The notes: a model not told the origin generated them from the letters alone. A stretch of DNA of 64,000 bases from Pseudoalteromonas peptidolytica (GCF_012641745.1 NZ_WEHZ01000011.1:62001-126000); one strand, 5' to 3'. Shown: positions 26,846-36,844, counted from the stretch's first letter. A program made the numbers and translations.

Positions 26846-27883
26846 TTACATATCTTGCTTTTGCAAGAACATAGCATCACCGTAACTGAAAAAGCGGTAT
26901 TGCTTTGCGATTGCAGTTTGGTAGGCATTCATAATATGTTCTTGTCCTGCAAATGCACTCACTAGCATGATTAATGTCGATTCTGGCAAATGGAAGTTAG
27001 TCACCATGGCATCAACCACATTAAAGCGGTAACCCGGGTAAATGAAAATATCGGTATCGCCGTAAAGCGGAGCAATCTCGCCGCCATTCGCTTTTGCGGC
27101 AGATTCAAGTGAGCGCACTGACGTAGTCCCTACCGCTATAACTCTCCCTCCTCTCGCTTTCGCCGCTTTAATCGCCTGAACAACTTCTTCTGAGACTTCG
27201 ATGTATTCTGAGTGCATGACATGCTCTTCCACCGAATCTACTCGCACAGGCTGAAATGTACCTGCACCAACATGTAAAGTCACAAAAGCCATCTCAACGC
27301 CTTTATCCTTTAGCTTGGCCATCAACTCATCGTCAAAGTGCAGTCCAGCTGTTGGCGCTGCAACAGCGCCTGGCTTCTCTCCATAGACAGTTTGATAACG
27401 CTCTTTGTCTTCATCATCATCAGGTCTGTCTATGTATGGTGGTAAAGGCATATGGCCAATTTTATCTAAAATCGCCAACACGTTTTCTTCGCCTTCAAAC
27501 CTTAACTCAAATAACTCACCATGACGCTGAACCATTTCAGCGGTTGCTTGGCCTTCAAGTTCAATTTTAGTACCAGGCTTTGGCGACTTACTTGCTCTAA
27601 CATGAGCGAGTACTGTCCGCTCATCAACGACACGTTCGACTAATACCTCTAATTTTCCACCACTGGCTTTTTGCCCAAACATGCGAGCAGGGATCACTTT
27701 TGTGTTATTAAAGATGATTAAATCTTCAGGGTTAATAAGCGCTACAATATCTTTAAAAATCTTGTGCTCGATTTCACCACTATTGCCATTTAAGGTAAGA
27801 AGACGACTGCTAGAACGCTCCTTCATTGGGTGTCTTGCAATCAACTCATCAGGAAGGTCAAAACTAAAGTCTGCTACGCGCAT
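26846..27883 (-). CDS. queA: S-adenosylmethionine:tRNA ribosyltransferase-isomerase
   Basis: Converts preQ1 in tRNA to epoxyqueuosine, using SAM as ribosyl donor. 345 residues (E. coli 356). Start [16 protein letters not shown], conserved [40 protein letters not shown] and [18 protein letters not shown] lies 8 bases before the ATG. It is the next enzyme after Tgt in the same pathway, though separately terminated. Confidence 0.96.
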   Translation of the reverse strand: MRVADFSFDLPDELIARHPMKERSSSRLLTLNGNSGEIEHKIFKDIVALINPEDLIIFNNTKVIPARMFGQKASGGKLEVLVERVVDERTVLAHVRASKSPKPGTKIELEGQATAEMVQRHGELFELRFEGEENVLAILDKIGHMPLPPYIDRPDDDEDKERYQTVYGEKPGAVAAPTAGLHFDDELMAKLKDKGVEMAFVTLHVGAGTFQPVRVDSVEEHVMHSEYIEVSEEVVQAIKAAKARGGRVIAVGTTSVRSLESAAKANGGEIAPLYGDTDIFIYPGYRFNVVDAMVTNFHLPESTLIMLVSAFAGQEHIMNAYQTAIAKQYRFFSYGDAMFLQKQDM

Positions 27884-28141
27884 GGAAAAGCCTCATTTCG
27901 AAAATTGCGCCAAGTCTAGTGCGGTGTTTTAGCGAAATCAAGTGCTTGTAACCTTGCGTAAATACCTTTAACCTAGCGGGTCTAAAATGGCGTTCACTTA
28001 AAAGATTTTACGAAGTTAAAACACAAAGTGCTGTACAATCTTTATTCTTTAAGTTGAAACAATAGCTTATGCCTTTTAGCGCACATTTTATACCGTCAAC
28101 CGTTGTAATCGTATGCCAGTATCTGGTGAGGTTTTTTTATT

Positions 28142-30652
28142 GTGTCTAGACAACTAACGTTGCTCATTGTTAACGCCAGTACTCACGAAACGCAAACTTT
28201 AACTAAAACGCTCAGCGTATTAGATGTCTTTACTATTATTACTAAATCTGACTCACAAGATGCTTTGAGTTTACTAAAAACTCAACCCGTCGACTTAGTG
28301 ATTACCGGCCTCAACATCGGTAAAATTGATGGCTGGCGCTTTTCTCGTATGATACGTTCAGGCTTGCTCGCTACCTCAAAAAGTACGCCTATCGTACTTA
28401 TTCCGCCAACTTATTGTGAGCGTATCGCTGAGACGACCGCGCGCAGCTACAGTATAGATGCTGTGCTACCGTTTGAGCGACAAGATATGCTGCCGCAGAT
28501 CTTGGCAAACGTATTGTCGACACATCTAGATAAAAGTAGCCGGCTCAACTTACTACTCCTTGAACCGGACCAAAATAAAGCTGAAAAAATTTGTGCGCAT
28601 CTATCACATAATTTCTCTTGTACGCATGTAAATACAGCAAACAGTGCCCTATCGCTATTTCTTCAGGGTAACTATGCTATCGTCTTAATGGACACAACGA
28701 CCAACCTTTCTGGCTCCGCTGACGAACTCGTAGAGAGCATTCTAAAACATAAACCTAGTCAAGCAATTGTGACCATTATTGACAAACGTGATGCCGATCA
28801 TGCTGAGCAACTATTACTACTTGGCGTGACCGACTTTGTTCGGGCACCATACGATATGCCATTTTTAAGTAAAGTATGTGATCACGCCGCACGGCGAGAA
28901 GACTTTATGGTGAGTTACGCTGAGTTTGCAAATAAGGTTGAACAGCTAAGCAGAAGTGAAAATCGTTATAAAGATTTGTTTTCCGCACACCAAAGGATCC
29001 TCCTTCATTTAAGAACGGTTGTGGTTGAACTTGATTTAGAAGGCGCGATTCGATTTATTAACCCAGCATGGGAATACCTGTCAGGGTTTGGGATAAAGTC
29101 TAGTTTGCATACCCAACTACATGACTATATCGCCAAAGAGGAACTAGTAACGCTGCAAACCGTAATGCAAGAAATGCACAATGGTGAGCGACAGCATGCT
29201 CAAATAGAATTACAGCTACGTCATAAAAACGGTCATCTCATTTGGGTGGAGTGCCGTTTGCAACTTATCAAAAATACATCTAGTTCCGTAGCTATCACTG
29301 CGACGCTTGATAACATTCATGAGCGTAAACAAGCAGAGCTGCAACTCAGACATTTAGCATTACACGATACACTGACAGGTTTGCATAATCGCTATTATTT
29401 TGACCAGCAGCTTAATCAACTGTGTAATGAAGTAAAGTCTACAAATGATATTGAGCATGCCCTGATTTACATCGACTTAGATCACTTTAAAATCATTAAT
29501 GACAGCAAAGGTCATCAACAAGGCGATATTGTTCTAAAAGAAGTGTCAGAGCTGTTTGGGGATGAAATTGGAGAACAGCACCTTACGTTTCGTATTGGTG
29601 GTGATGAATTTGCAATTTTACTCAAACATACAGCTTTACTCGATGCCCATATGTATGCGGAAAGTATTTGTATGGCCATTGAAAAGCATAAGTTTCATTT
29701 CGAAGATAATGCCTACTCTATTAGTTGCTCGATTGGCTTGACCCAAATTAACAGTGACAATGCTGATCCCAATGAGTGTTTGAAGCAAGCTGATATTGCA
29801 CTTTATATTGCAAAAAATCTGGGACGTAATCTAGTTCATTGTTACAACAAAGAAGATGAGCAGAACCAAACACTACAAATCGGCTTAGAGTGGGGTCACA
29901 GTGTCAGACAAGCGCTACAAAATGACAGTATAGAACTTCATTATCAACCTATTTGGGACTTCAAAAAGCAACAAGTTGCGTATTACGAAGCCTTACTCAG
30001 GTTGAAAATCAATGATGAAATCGTGTACCCCAATCAGTTTATCCCCGCATTGGAGCTTTTAAACGATACTTTTCTAATGGATCAATGCGTTATCAGAACT
30101 GCGATCAAGGCACTTTCAGAGTTTGATGTGCTCAGCCAAGTGGCGATTAACTTGTCTGCACACTCTTTCTTAGATGAGAGACTGCAACCACATATTCAAG
30201 CCTGTCTCACTGAGTATCAGGTAAGTGCGAATCGCGTTATATTCGAGATCACAGAATCAGCCAGTATTAATAATTTAAATGCAACACAGTCTATGATCAA
30301 AAATCTAAACGACTTAGGCTGCCATTTTGCTATTGATGATTTTGGAACAGGCTTTAGTACTTTTAGCTACCTAAAACAGCTTCCTGCACAGCATGTTAAG
30401 ATTGACGGCTCCTTTGTACGAGACATGTTAAATGATCCTATCGACTTGGCTTTGGTCAAGGCTGTAAACGATATCAGTCACTCACTAGACAAGTGTTCGG
30501 TAGCTGAATACGTCGAGAATAAAGATATATTTCATAAACTTAGAGAGATTGGTGTGGATTATGGTCAAGGCTATTTTATCTCGAGGCCACTTCCCATCGA
30601 GCAGTTGGAGTGCAGCCTAAAAACTATTTTATCCCTAAAAACAGAGCAGTAA
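28142..30652 (+). CDS. REC-REC-PAS-GGDEF-EAL cyclic-di-GMP protein
   Basis: 836 residues, no membrane helix. Two receiver-like domains (about 1-125 and 135-255) precede a PAS domain (about 285-395), GGDEF (about 405-565, intact FRIGGDEF near 484) and EAL (about 585-830; YEALLRL, NLSAHSF, EITESA, DDFGTGFS, KIDGSF, AEYVE, GQGYF). The first receiver has Gly where the phosphorylated Asp is expected (VITGLN) and the second keeps an Asp (VLMDTT) but has Arg for the conserved Lys, so phosphotransfer may be lost. Both catalytic domains look active. The start is GTG, with GTGAGG upstream. Single gene. Confidence 0.92.
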   Translation: MSRQLTLLIVNASTHETQTLTKTLSVLDVFTIITKSDSQDALSLLKTQPVDLVITGLNIGKIDGWRFSRMIRSGLLATSKSTPIVLIPPTYCERIAETTARSYSIDAVLPFERQDMLPQILANVLSTHLDKSSRLNLLLLEPDQNKAEKICAHLSHNFSCTHVNTANSALSLFLQGNYAIVLMDTTTNLSGSADELVESILKHKPSQAIVTIIDKRDADHAEQLLLLGVTDFVRAPYDMPFLSKVCDHAARREDFMVSYAEFANKVEQLSRSENRYKDLFSAHQRILLHLRTVVVELDLEGAIRFINPAWEYLSGFGIKSSLHTQLHDYIAKEELVTLQTVMQEMHNGERQHAQIELQLRHKNGHLIWVECRLQLIKNTSSSVAITATLDNIHERKQAELQLRHLALHDTLTGLHNRYYFDQQLNQLCNEVKSTNDIEHALIYIDLDHFKIINDSKGHQQGDIVLKEVSELFGDEIGEQHLTFRIGGDEFAILLKHTALLDAHMYAESICMAIEKHKFHFEDNAYSISCSIGLTQINSDNADPNECLKQADIALYIAKNLGRNLVHCYNKEDEQNQTLQIGLEWGHSVRQALQNDSIELHYQPIWDFKKQQVAYYEALLRLKINDEIVYPNQFIPALELLNDTFLMDQCVIRTAIKALSEFDVLSQVAINLSAHSFLDERLQPHIQACLTEYQVSANRVIFEITESASINNLNATQSMIKNLNDLGCHFAIDDFGTGFSTFSYLKQLPAQHVKIDGSFVRDMLNDPIDLALVKAVNDISHSLDKCSVAEYVENKDIFHKLREIGVDYGQGYFISRPLPIEQLECSLKTILSLKTEQ

Positions 30653-30807
30653 CAACTTTATACTAAAGGTTACTTTTACTTCTTGCAAAGTTCACTATAA
30701 TTAAAGATATCAGTTTAAAATGTCATCAATTTTTAAGGTAACACCTTAAAAATATAGACATTCAAAGGATTGAGCTACATCTTGCTATGGACTTCAAGGG
30801 GTAAATT

Positions 30808-31005
30808 ATGCTGTCATTATCGCTTTTTTTAATACTTGCAAACTTGCTCATCGCATATCAGTGCTACCGTTATGCTAGTGCTAAGGGATACCCAGTAAAG
30901 TTATTCACGGGGCTTGGACTGCTACCCTATTTTAACTTGGTCGTGTGGGTATACTTACTCTTTCTACCGAACTTGACTACGGCCAAAAATATTGAACAAG
31001 CGTAA
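30808..31005 (+). CDS. Small membrane protein, two helices
   Basis: 65 residues with two hydrophobic segments (about 2-17 and 33-53) joined by a short basic loop (YRYASAKGYPVK). AAGGGG lies 7 bases before the ATG. No family is recognised. The strong hairpin at 31139 is probably its terminator. Confidence 0.65.
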   Translation: MLSLSLFLILANLLIAYQCYRYASAKGYPVKLFTGLGLLPYFNLVVWVYLLFLPNLTTAKNIEQA

Positions 31006-31059
31006 CACTAGATTGCTCAATTTGACGTCTACTCGGCAATGAGTAATCCGTGTCGATAA

Positions 31060-31110
31060 CACCAGCATCGCTGCCTGCTATCGCCAAAGTGTCTACGTCC
31101 ATTCAGACAA
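31060..31110. repeat. Degenerate copy of the intergenic repeat module
   Basis: The stretch GATAACACCAGCATCGCTGC ... CTACGTCCATT follows the same order as the module at 31.42 kb, with many substitutions. A GCTCAATTTGA fragment, like the repeat ends, lies just upstream (about 31015-31025). Together they look like a decayed element. The 570-base gap 31006-31575 holds this, the terminator, a full repeat, and otherwise nothing seen. Confidence 0.45.
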
Positions 31111-31138
31111 AGTACGTTGGAAACGTACTATATTTAAT

Positions 31139-31177
31139 AAAAACAGCATGCCGCTACTCTTGGCATGCTGTTTTTAT
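31139..31177 (+). terminator. Strong Rho-independent terminator
   Basis: A 14-base stem (AAAAACAGCATGCC / GGCATGCTGTTTTT) with a 9-base loop, ending in a T-run. It can act in both directions because of the A-run on the left. Confidence 0.85.
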
Positions 31178-31364
31178 TAGGGTTCCCGATATAGCGCAGG
31201 ACGATAACCTGAACTCGGCAAAAAGGTGATGCTCTAGCCACTATCCCTAACCACATCATGACATTTGCTTTGCACTAAGAAATACTTTTTGGCTAGAGTA
31301 ATATTCCGCTGTAAAGCTTAGGTACTTTTGTTGATTAGCCTATTTCTAACTCTAAGTTCAGGTT

Positions 31365-31572
31365 ATACCAATTTTCTTAATTACGTGGTCTATTTTGAGG
31401 TGAGAAAATCTTGTCGATAACACCGCTTCCGCGTCCTGCTCACGCCGAGGTACCTACGTCCTGTAGGCAAGGCAAAAATTTTTTATTTAGTTGTTCTAAA
31501 TAAAAAATTTTTAACGCGGTTAGCGTCAGATATACTCCTTCAAATTGAGCAAGTATTAAGTCAAATTGGTAT
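31365..31572. repeat. Intergenic repeat, long form (208 bp)
   Basis: Bounded by imperfect inverted ends starting ATACCAATTT, extended on the right as ATACCAATTTGACTTAATAC (read inward). It contains TTTTGAGGTGAGAAAATCTT, TCGATAAC, the ~46-base module (about 31421-31467) and GTTAGCGTCAGA. It ends 3 bases from the stop codon of the next leftward gene. No open frame is credible. A MITE-like, non-autonomous nature is inferred. Confidence 0.8.
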
Positions 31573-31575
31573 TAG

Positions 31576-32466
31576 TTAGAAGCGGTAGCTAACAGCCGCT
31601 TCTTGTAGCTCTGTTGCACTTTTCTTTCCAGTCACACATTGCTGTATCAATGATTTTGGATAGATACGTATTTGTTTGCTATTTGTGTTATTTGGTTCGC
31701 TGTAGATAAAACTAATATATTCATCATCAGGCAAGCTGCGTAAGCCGGCACCGTAATCACATAGACTGGTTGCTAAACTCATCGTAAGCGCTTCTTCGAG
31801 TGCTCGCTGCTGCTGTACTCTTTCCTTTTCCCTTTTCGCTCGAGATGCTTCTAGACTGCTCTTGAGTTTATCTTTTAAGGCTTTTAATTCAGTGTCTTTA
31901 TGCGAGAGTTGCACAATACGTTTTTCGACTTCTTTTAAAGACTCACTAAACTTCTGGCTGTCGGCTTCCTGCTCATGCATTTTCGCAAACTCAAGTTCAG
32001 CCTTTTCGCGCTCAAGTTCTCTGAGTCTGATCCGGTTTTCTCTTTCTTGCTCAACAGCTTCTCTTACTTTTTCAGCACCCGCTCTTACTTTATCAGCAAC
32101 ATCGGCATAAGCTTCAGAGAAAGCCTCAGCAATTGGCTCTGAGACTTCTACTTCAGCAATCGCGATGTCTAAGTCTGGTAATTCAAACTCACCAATAGCG
32201 GCAACATCGTCAAGGTTCTCTATATGTGATAGCCACTCTAGTCGATGTCGACGTTTCAATACTAATTCAAACACTGCTCCTTGGTCATGAAGGTAGTAAC
32301 CAGAAACGCTGCGGACTTGATCTTGTGTGTCATGCTGTAGCGCACTAGTTAGTACACGTTCAAAAATAGCCACTTCACGCTGTAAAGGTGGATTTGGCGA
32401 CTCAGCCTGGACAAAGCTTGCACATAATGTTGCAGCTGCGCCTAGGCACAATGTAATTAACTTCAT
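31576..32466 (-). CDS. Exported coiled-coil protein in an ECF sigma operon
   Basis: 296 residues with a Sec signal peptide (cleavage near FVQA-ES). The mature N-terminal part (about 25-100) has beta-type sequence, then a long charged coiled coil (about 110-235, rich in Glu, Lys, Arg), then a C-terminal domain with two cysteines (SLCDYGAG, QQCVTGKK). I recognise no family. It overlaps the putative anti-sigma gene by 4 bases, so it is the last gene of the sigma operon and a likely output or sensor of that system in the periplasm. A repeat element abuts its stop codon. Confidence 0.8.
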   Translation of the reverse strand: MKLITLCLGAAATLCASFVQAESPNPPLQREVAIFERVLTSALQHDTQDQVRSVSGYYLHDQGAVFELVLKRRHRLEWLSHIENLDDVAAIGEFELPDLDIAIAEVEVSEPIAEAFSEAYADVADKVRAGAEKVREAVEQERENRIRLRELEREKAELEFAKMHEQEADSQKFSESLKEVEKRIVQLSHKDTELKALKDKLKSSLEASRAKREKERVQQQRALEEALTMSLATSLCDYGAGLRSLPDDEYISFIYSEPNNTNSKQIRIYPKSLIQQCVTGKKSATELQEAAVSYRF

Positions 32467-33041
32467 GGTTTACCTCGATACTGTGCTAAATTCTGCGTTG
32501 GTGTCTGCTCTACTTGCTCTGCAAGTTCATTTAGTTGCAATCTAAGTAGTGCTTGATCTTGCGCACGTTGCGCTTGGATAAGATCAACCAAGTTATTCAT
32601 TGCTAAACTTCGTTCTTTGCGATTTTGCTCCACAACTTGGGTCACTAATCTGGAGAGTGCTTCTTGCTCTATCGGTTTCACTTCATCAAACTGGGATAAG
32701 ACCTTCTGAATTACCTCTTGTTGCTTGGCCAACTGCCTTTGTTGCGCAGTCATTTGCTCGTGTAACCCCAAGTTTTGTAACCATAAACCTGCAACTCCCA
32801 ATCCTACGACCAACCAAGCAGCTACAGTCGACAAGGACCAAGTATCAGTATTTGACTGCTGAGTAAGTTGTGGTGGTGGTGTTTGCACTTGGTACGTCTT
32901 GGCATGTTGCTGCCATTGCGTTGCAGCTTGGAGCATGTCACGGTATTCACTGTTATTACGCAGCGCTGCTAATTCATCCTCTGTGATTGGCTTTCCCTCT
33001 AACCACTTTGCAAACAAAACATCCAATTTAGCCATGATCAC
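32463..33041 (-). CDS. Putative membrane anti-sigma factor
   Basis: 192 residues with a cytoplasmic N-terminal region (about 1-66; FAKWLEGKPITEDELAAL), one membrane helix (about 70-90, TVAAWLVVGLGVAGLWL) and a periplasmic coiled coil. No zinc anti-sigma motif (HxxxCxxC) is present. The assignment rests on topology and on overlap with the sigma gene (14 bases, or 8 if translation begins at MAKLDVLF) and with the exported protein gene (4 bases). Confidence 0.7.
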   Translation of the reverse strand: MIMAKLDVLFAKWLEGKPITEDELAALRNNSEYRDMLQAATQWQQHAKTYQVQTPPPQLTQQSNTDTWSLSTVAAWLVVGLGVAGLWLQNLGLHEQMTAQQRQLAKQQEVIQKVLSQFDEVKPIEQEALSRLVTQVVEQNRKERSLAMNNLVDLIQAQRAQDQALLRLQLNELAEQVEQTPTQNLAQYRGKP

Positions 33042-33567
33042 GCACCTCTAGTTGCCCTTTCATTTTGCTAAGCGCGTTATATAGTCGCGCCTTTACCGTG
33101 TTAGTCGATAGTTCAAGTTGCATAGCAATCTCTTCGAATGTGTAGTGCTGGAAAAACTTTAGTTCAACCACAATCCGTTGCTCAAAAGGAAGCTGTTTTA
33201 GTGCATCATAAATTTCTTGATTACTCTGCTGTTGAGCCACTCCAGCATCAGGTCCAGCTTGAAGTACCTCCGGCTCTTTCCCTTCAATTGATTCGAATTT
33301 CCGTTTACGCATATGGTCAACAATCCTTGCATGGGTAATTTTAAATACCCAAGTTGAAAACTGAGAGTTACCATTAAATGTATGTAAATTACGGTGCATA
33401 CTGATAAATACATCTTGTGCTATATCCAGCGCATCTTGCGGCTCACCCACGAGCCTTAAGCACTGGTTGTATACTCGACTGTGATGCTGTTTACATAATG
33501 ATGCCCAAGCACCTTGATTGCCTTGTAGTGCTCTTTTTATTAATTGTTTTTCGCTATTAAAAAACAC
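33028..33567 (-). CDS. ECF-type RNA polymerase sigma factor
   Basis: 179 residues: sigma region 2 (about 22-95; DIAQDVFISMHRNLHTF, FSTWVFKITHARIVDHMRKR) and region 4 (about 120-170; LPFEQRIVVELKFFQHYTFEEIA, then STNTVKARLYNALSKMK). The start is a GTG. It directs a small alternative regulon; the two overlapping downstream genes make a sigma / anti-sigma / exported protein set. The target promoters are unknown. Confidence 0.92.
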   Translation of the reverse strand: MFFNSEKQLIKRALQGNQGAWASLCKQHHSRVYNQCLRLVGEPQDALDIAQDVFISMHRNLHTFNGNSQFSTWVFKITHARIVDHMRKRKFESIEGKEPEVLQAGPDAGVAQQQSNQEIYDALKQLPFEQRIVVELKFFQHYTFEEIAMQLELSTNTVKARLYNALSKMKGQLEVRDHG

Positions 33568-33642
33568 TCAGCTCACTCATTAATTCTTTTATCAGTTAAT
33601 CGCTGCAAGTATTAAAAAAGTTGTATCAATAGAGAATTTTTT

Positions 33643-33665
33643 GAAAAAAGCACCATTACTGGTGC
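33643..33665 (-). terminator. Rho-independent terminator of oxyR
   Basis: GCACCA / TGGTGC stem with a 4-base loop; on the minus strand it is followed by TTTTTT. It lies between oxyR and the sigma operon. Confidence 0.8.
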
Positions 33666-33683
33666 GATAGATAGGATTGAATC

Positions 33684-34610
33684 TTACTTCATACTGTCAG
33701 CTTTGGCTTGACACTGTGATGAAATATAGCCTCTAACAAAATCACTAAACAGTCTAAAATCCCTGATCCGTCCAGTGGTACGGCGCCATATTAAGCCTAT
33801 TTCCCTATAGGCATGATCCTGTGGGGGCGTTGCAATAAGGGGCTTACCTTGTAAAATTCCAGCATTAATGGCCATTTGTGGTAAGAAGGTGACACCATTT
33901 TTGTATTCGACCATGCTCAGTAATGTATGCAGATTTGCCGCCTCAAATGGATTGATACACGCACTACGATTTAAGTGGCAAGCGCTCAATGCGTGCCCCG
34001 TCATACAGTGTTCTTTTTCCAACAAAAAGACGCTTTGCTCTGGTAATAAATTAAAATCTTCTATTGGCTCTGGCACACTATAATCTGCATGACGAACTAA
34101 GCTAAAGTGATCTTTGGCTAAGACTTGAGTATGGAACTTATCCGTTCGATATGGCAATGCAAGCATCGCCATATCGATATGCCCATGCTCTAACTTATCT
34201 AATAGGTTATCACTGGTGTCTTCAACTAGCACTAGGTTAAGTGCTTCAAACTCTTTCTTACAAGCTTGATAAAGGGGTGCTGCAATAAAACTCGCGATAG
34301 TTGGGATAATACCTAAAGTTAGCTTACCAGAAAGTGGGTTTTTATAGCTTTTGGTCAGCTCTTTCACACTCATGGTGTCATCGATAATTTTCCGTGCTCG
34401 CTCTACCACTTCTTCGCCAATGTCAGTAAACATTAGGCTGCGATTTTCACGCTCAATAAGCTGACACCCAAGTGTTTCCTCAAGGTTTTGTATCGCGCTA
34501 CTTAGCGTCGACTGACCGATAAAGCAGGCTTCGGCTGCTCGGCCAAAGTGTTGATGCTGATGCACCGCAAGAAGGTATTGTAGTTGTTTGATACTGGGTA
34601 AATTCGTCAC
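33684..34610 (-). CDS. oxyR: LysR-type hydrogen peroxide regulator OxyR
   Basis: 308-residue LysR-family activator. N-terminal winged helix-turn-helix (LLAVHQHQHFGRAAEACFIGQ...) and effector domain from about 92. The peroxide-sensing pair of E. coli OxyR (Cys199 and Cys208) is matched by Cys202 and Cys211 in HCMTGHALSAC, with the same 9-residue spacing, so it should form the regulatory disulfide. No catalase or ahpC gene is adjacent. It lies downstream of pit, separated by a terminator. Confidence 0.93.
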   Translation of the reverse strand: MTNLPSIKQLQYLLAVHQHQHFGRAAEACFIGQSTLSSAIQNLEETLGCQLIERENRSLMFTDIGEEVVERARKIIDDTMSVKELTKSYKNPLSGKLTLGIIPTIASFIAAPLYQACKKEFEALNLVLVEDTSDNLLDKLEHGHIDMAMLALPYRTDKFHTQVLAKDHFSLVRHADYSVPEPIEDFNLLPEQSVFLLEKEHCMTGHALSACHLNRSACINPFEAANLHTLLSMVEYKNGVTFLPQMAINAGILQGKPLIATPPQDHAYREIGLIWRRTTGRIRDFRLFSDFVRGYISSQCQAKADSMK

Positions 34611-34643
34611 AAGCTTTACTCTTTATTTTCAACAGCACAAATA

Positions 34644-34678
34644 AAAAGACCCCAACACCAAAGGTGTTGAGATCTTTT
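34644..34678 (-). terminator. Terminator between pit and oxyR
   Basis: AAAAGA-CCCAACACC pairs with GGTGTTGAGATCTTTT around an AAA loop, with one or two mismatches; the minus-strand side ends in T. It would stop transcription from pit. Confidence 0.7.
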
Positions 34679-34719
34679 CAAGCTAAAAGTCTGTCTTTTT
34701 GAAAAGGTGTGGTTTGCTT

Positions 34720-35988
34720 TTAAACGCCAAACACTAATCTCAAAATGTAGAATATAACAATAGCAAGGGCAGCACCAACTGGCAATGTAATTACCCAAGA
34801 AACTACGATGTTACGGATAACACCCATATTCAATGCGGCAATACCACGAGCCATACCTACACCTAAAACTGCACCAACTAAGGTTTGAGTTGTCGAAATA
34901 GGGAGACCGGTACCAGAGGCGATAACAACTGTTGAGGCTGCTGCAAGCTCTGCTGCAAAACCACGGCTCGGAGTAAGGTGCGTAATACCTTCACCAATGG
35001 TCTTAATTACTTTTTTACCAAGAATCGCAAGACCAGCAACAATACCCAAACCACCTAATGGTAAGATCCACCACGCAAGCGCCGCTTTCTTTGCAATTTC
35101 ACCATCATTTTCAACAATATTTACTACTGCTGCTAGAGGACCGATTGCGTTTGCTACATCATTTGAACCATGTGCGAATGCCATACAACACGCTGTCAGC
35201 ACCATCAGAATAGCAAATACTTTTTCAACGTTATTAAACTGCATTTGCTTATCTGCATTTGGATCCATCTTCAATTTAGAAATTGCAAATTTACCGATGA
35301 TACCAATCACGATAGCGATACCGATTGCCAGCGCAAAACCTTCAAAAGTACCCATGTTGATACCGATGTGTTTTAGTCCCTTCTTAATGGTAACTAATGA
35401 CATCACAAAGCCCGCTAGACCCATATAAATAGGGACGAAACGCTTGGCATTTTCTAGTGGTTTATTGGTATCAAAGATAAGCTTTTGTGCGCTCATGAAA
35501 ATAAGATAGGCGATAAAGCCTGAAATAGCTGGAGTAATTATCCAACTACCAACTATCCCTGCAACCTTGCCCCACTGGATAGCTTCACTACCTACCGCGA
35601 CCAGTGCGAAACCAATGATAGCACCGATAATTGAGTGCGTAGTTGATACCGGCCAGCCCAACATAGAAGCTAATAATAACCAGCTACCTGCGGCAAATAA
35701 TGCTGATATCATCCCCAATATCATAAGTTCAGGAATATCAATAAAAGGAGTAGAGTCAATGATCCCTTTTCGGATCGTTGATGTTACTTCGCCACCCGCA
35801 AGATAAGCACCCGCGAATTCAAAGATCATAGCAATAATAATTGCTTGTTTGATGGTAAGTGCTTTTGAACCTACCGAAGTACCCATCGCATTAGCAACAT
35901 CATTTGCGCCAATACCATAAGCCATAAAGAAACCAACTGCTGCGGCAACTAAAACCAATACCGTGCCGTAGGATGCAATAAAATCCAT
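34720..35988 (-). CDS. pit: PiT family inorganic phosphate transporter
   Basis: 422-residue inner-membrane low-affinity phosphate (metal-phosphate) symporter with about ten helices. The two family signatures are GIGANDVANAMGTSVGS (about 25-41) and HGSNDVANAIGP (about 270-281). AAGG lies 6 bases before the ATG. It follows the DUF47 gene by 36 bases, the usual pairing. Proximity to pst gives two uptake routes in one region, but no Pho box was seen for this pair. Confidence 0.95.
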   Translation of the reverse strand: MDFIASYGTVLVLVAAAVGFFMAYGIGANDVANAMGTSVGSKALTIKQAIIIAMIFEFAGAYLAGGEVTSTIRKGIIDSTPFIDIPELMILGMISALFAAGSWLLLASMLGWPVSTTHSIIGAIIGFALVAVGSEAIQWGKVAGIVGSWIITPAISGFIAYLIFMSAQKLIFDTNKPLENAKRFVPIYMGLAGFVMSLVTIKKGLKHIGINMGTFEGFALAIGIAIVIGIIGKFAISKLKMDPNADKQMQFNNVEKVFAILMVLTACCMAFAHGSNDVANAIGPLAAVVNIVENDGEIAKKAALAWWILPLGGLGIVAGLAILGKKVIKTIGEGITHLTPSRGFAAELAAASTVVIASGTGLPISTTQTLVGAVLGVGMARGIAALNMGVIRNIVVSWVITLPVGAALAIVIFYILRLVFGV

Positions 35989-36024
35989 AACAAACCTTAC
36001 TTTATTTTCAAAGATCGATTTTTA

Positions 36025-36702
36025 TTAACGAGCTAACATCAGCTCAAGACGTGAACCAACGCGCTCTGCAATATCCGCAAGACCACCTACCCACTCGATG
36101 ATTTTGTATAAGAACATCGCATCAATCGGGTTTAGCTCGCCTTCAACAGCACGTAGCTCTTGACGAATCTTTATTTGCATTTCATCGGTATCTTGCTCAA
36201 TAGCATCTAACTCAACGAGCATTTTTTCAACGAGTGTAACCTCACGGCCTTTAAAGCCAGTCTCAAGTAACTCGTCAAGCTCATTGATTGCTTCAGATGC
36301 TTGTTTAGTCGCGTCTACACAACGAGTGACGTAAGCAAGAAAGTCTTTTTGAATGGATTCAGGGATCACCATTTCACGACCGATAACGCGACCGGCGATA
36401 TCTTTCGCTTTGTTGGCAATCTTATCTTGGTGAGTAATTAGTTCCAGTAAGTCAGTCCGTTCTACTGGCATAAATAAACCGCGAGGCAACTGTAAGCGAA
36501 CTTCACGCTTAAGTTCATCTGCTTCACGCTCAAGGTTTCGGATTTCAATGCGAATTGCATCCGCTTCCGCCCACTCCCCTTTGAAGACATGGTTAAAAAA
36601 TGGGATCAAGGCCGCACTGGCCTGATGGACTATTTTTATATGCTCTTCAATTGGCTTAATAGGAGATTTAGCAAACACTCCTAAAAACGCGTTACTAGGC
36701 AT
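36025..36702 (-). CDS. Pit accessory protein, DUF47 / TIGR00153 family
   Basis: 225-residue helical, PhoU-like protein (LFMPVERTDLLELITHQDKIANKAKDIAG) found paired with pit genes across bacteria. It is thought to modulate or couple Pit activity. AAGGG lies 6 bases before the ATG. First gene of the pit operon. Confidence 0.92.
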   Translation of the reverse strand: MPSNAFLGVFAKSPIKPIEEHIKIVHQASAALIPFFNHVFKGEWAEADAIRIEIRNLEREADELKREVRLQLPRGLFMPVERTDLLELITHQDKIANKAKDIAGRVIGREMVIPESIQKDFLAYVTRCVDATKQASEAINELDELLETGFKGREVTLVEKMLVELDAIEQDTDEMQIKIRQELRAVEGELNPIDAMFLYKIIEWVGGLADIAERVGSRLELMLAR

Positions 36703-36804
36703 AACTGACCCTTAAATCATATTTGTATGCATGTGCAAAGAGTAATTTTACAGCATTGAGCGCCGTTGTGAACGGTTTTATTACAAGTTTAGATGAACTT
36801 AGCA

Positions 36805-36830
36805 TGAAATTGCGCGCTCAATGCGCGCAA
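36805..36830 (-). terminator. Hairpin downstream of phoU
   Basis: TTGCGCGC / GCGCGCAA, an 8-bp GC-rich stem with a 5-base loop, 15 bases after the phoU stop; only a short TTTC follows on the minus strand. It separates the pst-phoU transcript from the pit operon. Confidence 0.65.
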
Positions 36831-36844
36831 CTACTTGATAAGCA

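Noticed and set aside
36703..36844. Pho box for the pit operon
   Set aside because: No pair of TGTCA-like half sites with the right spacing was found upstream of the DUF47-pit genes.
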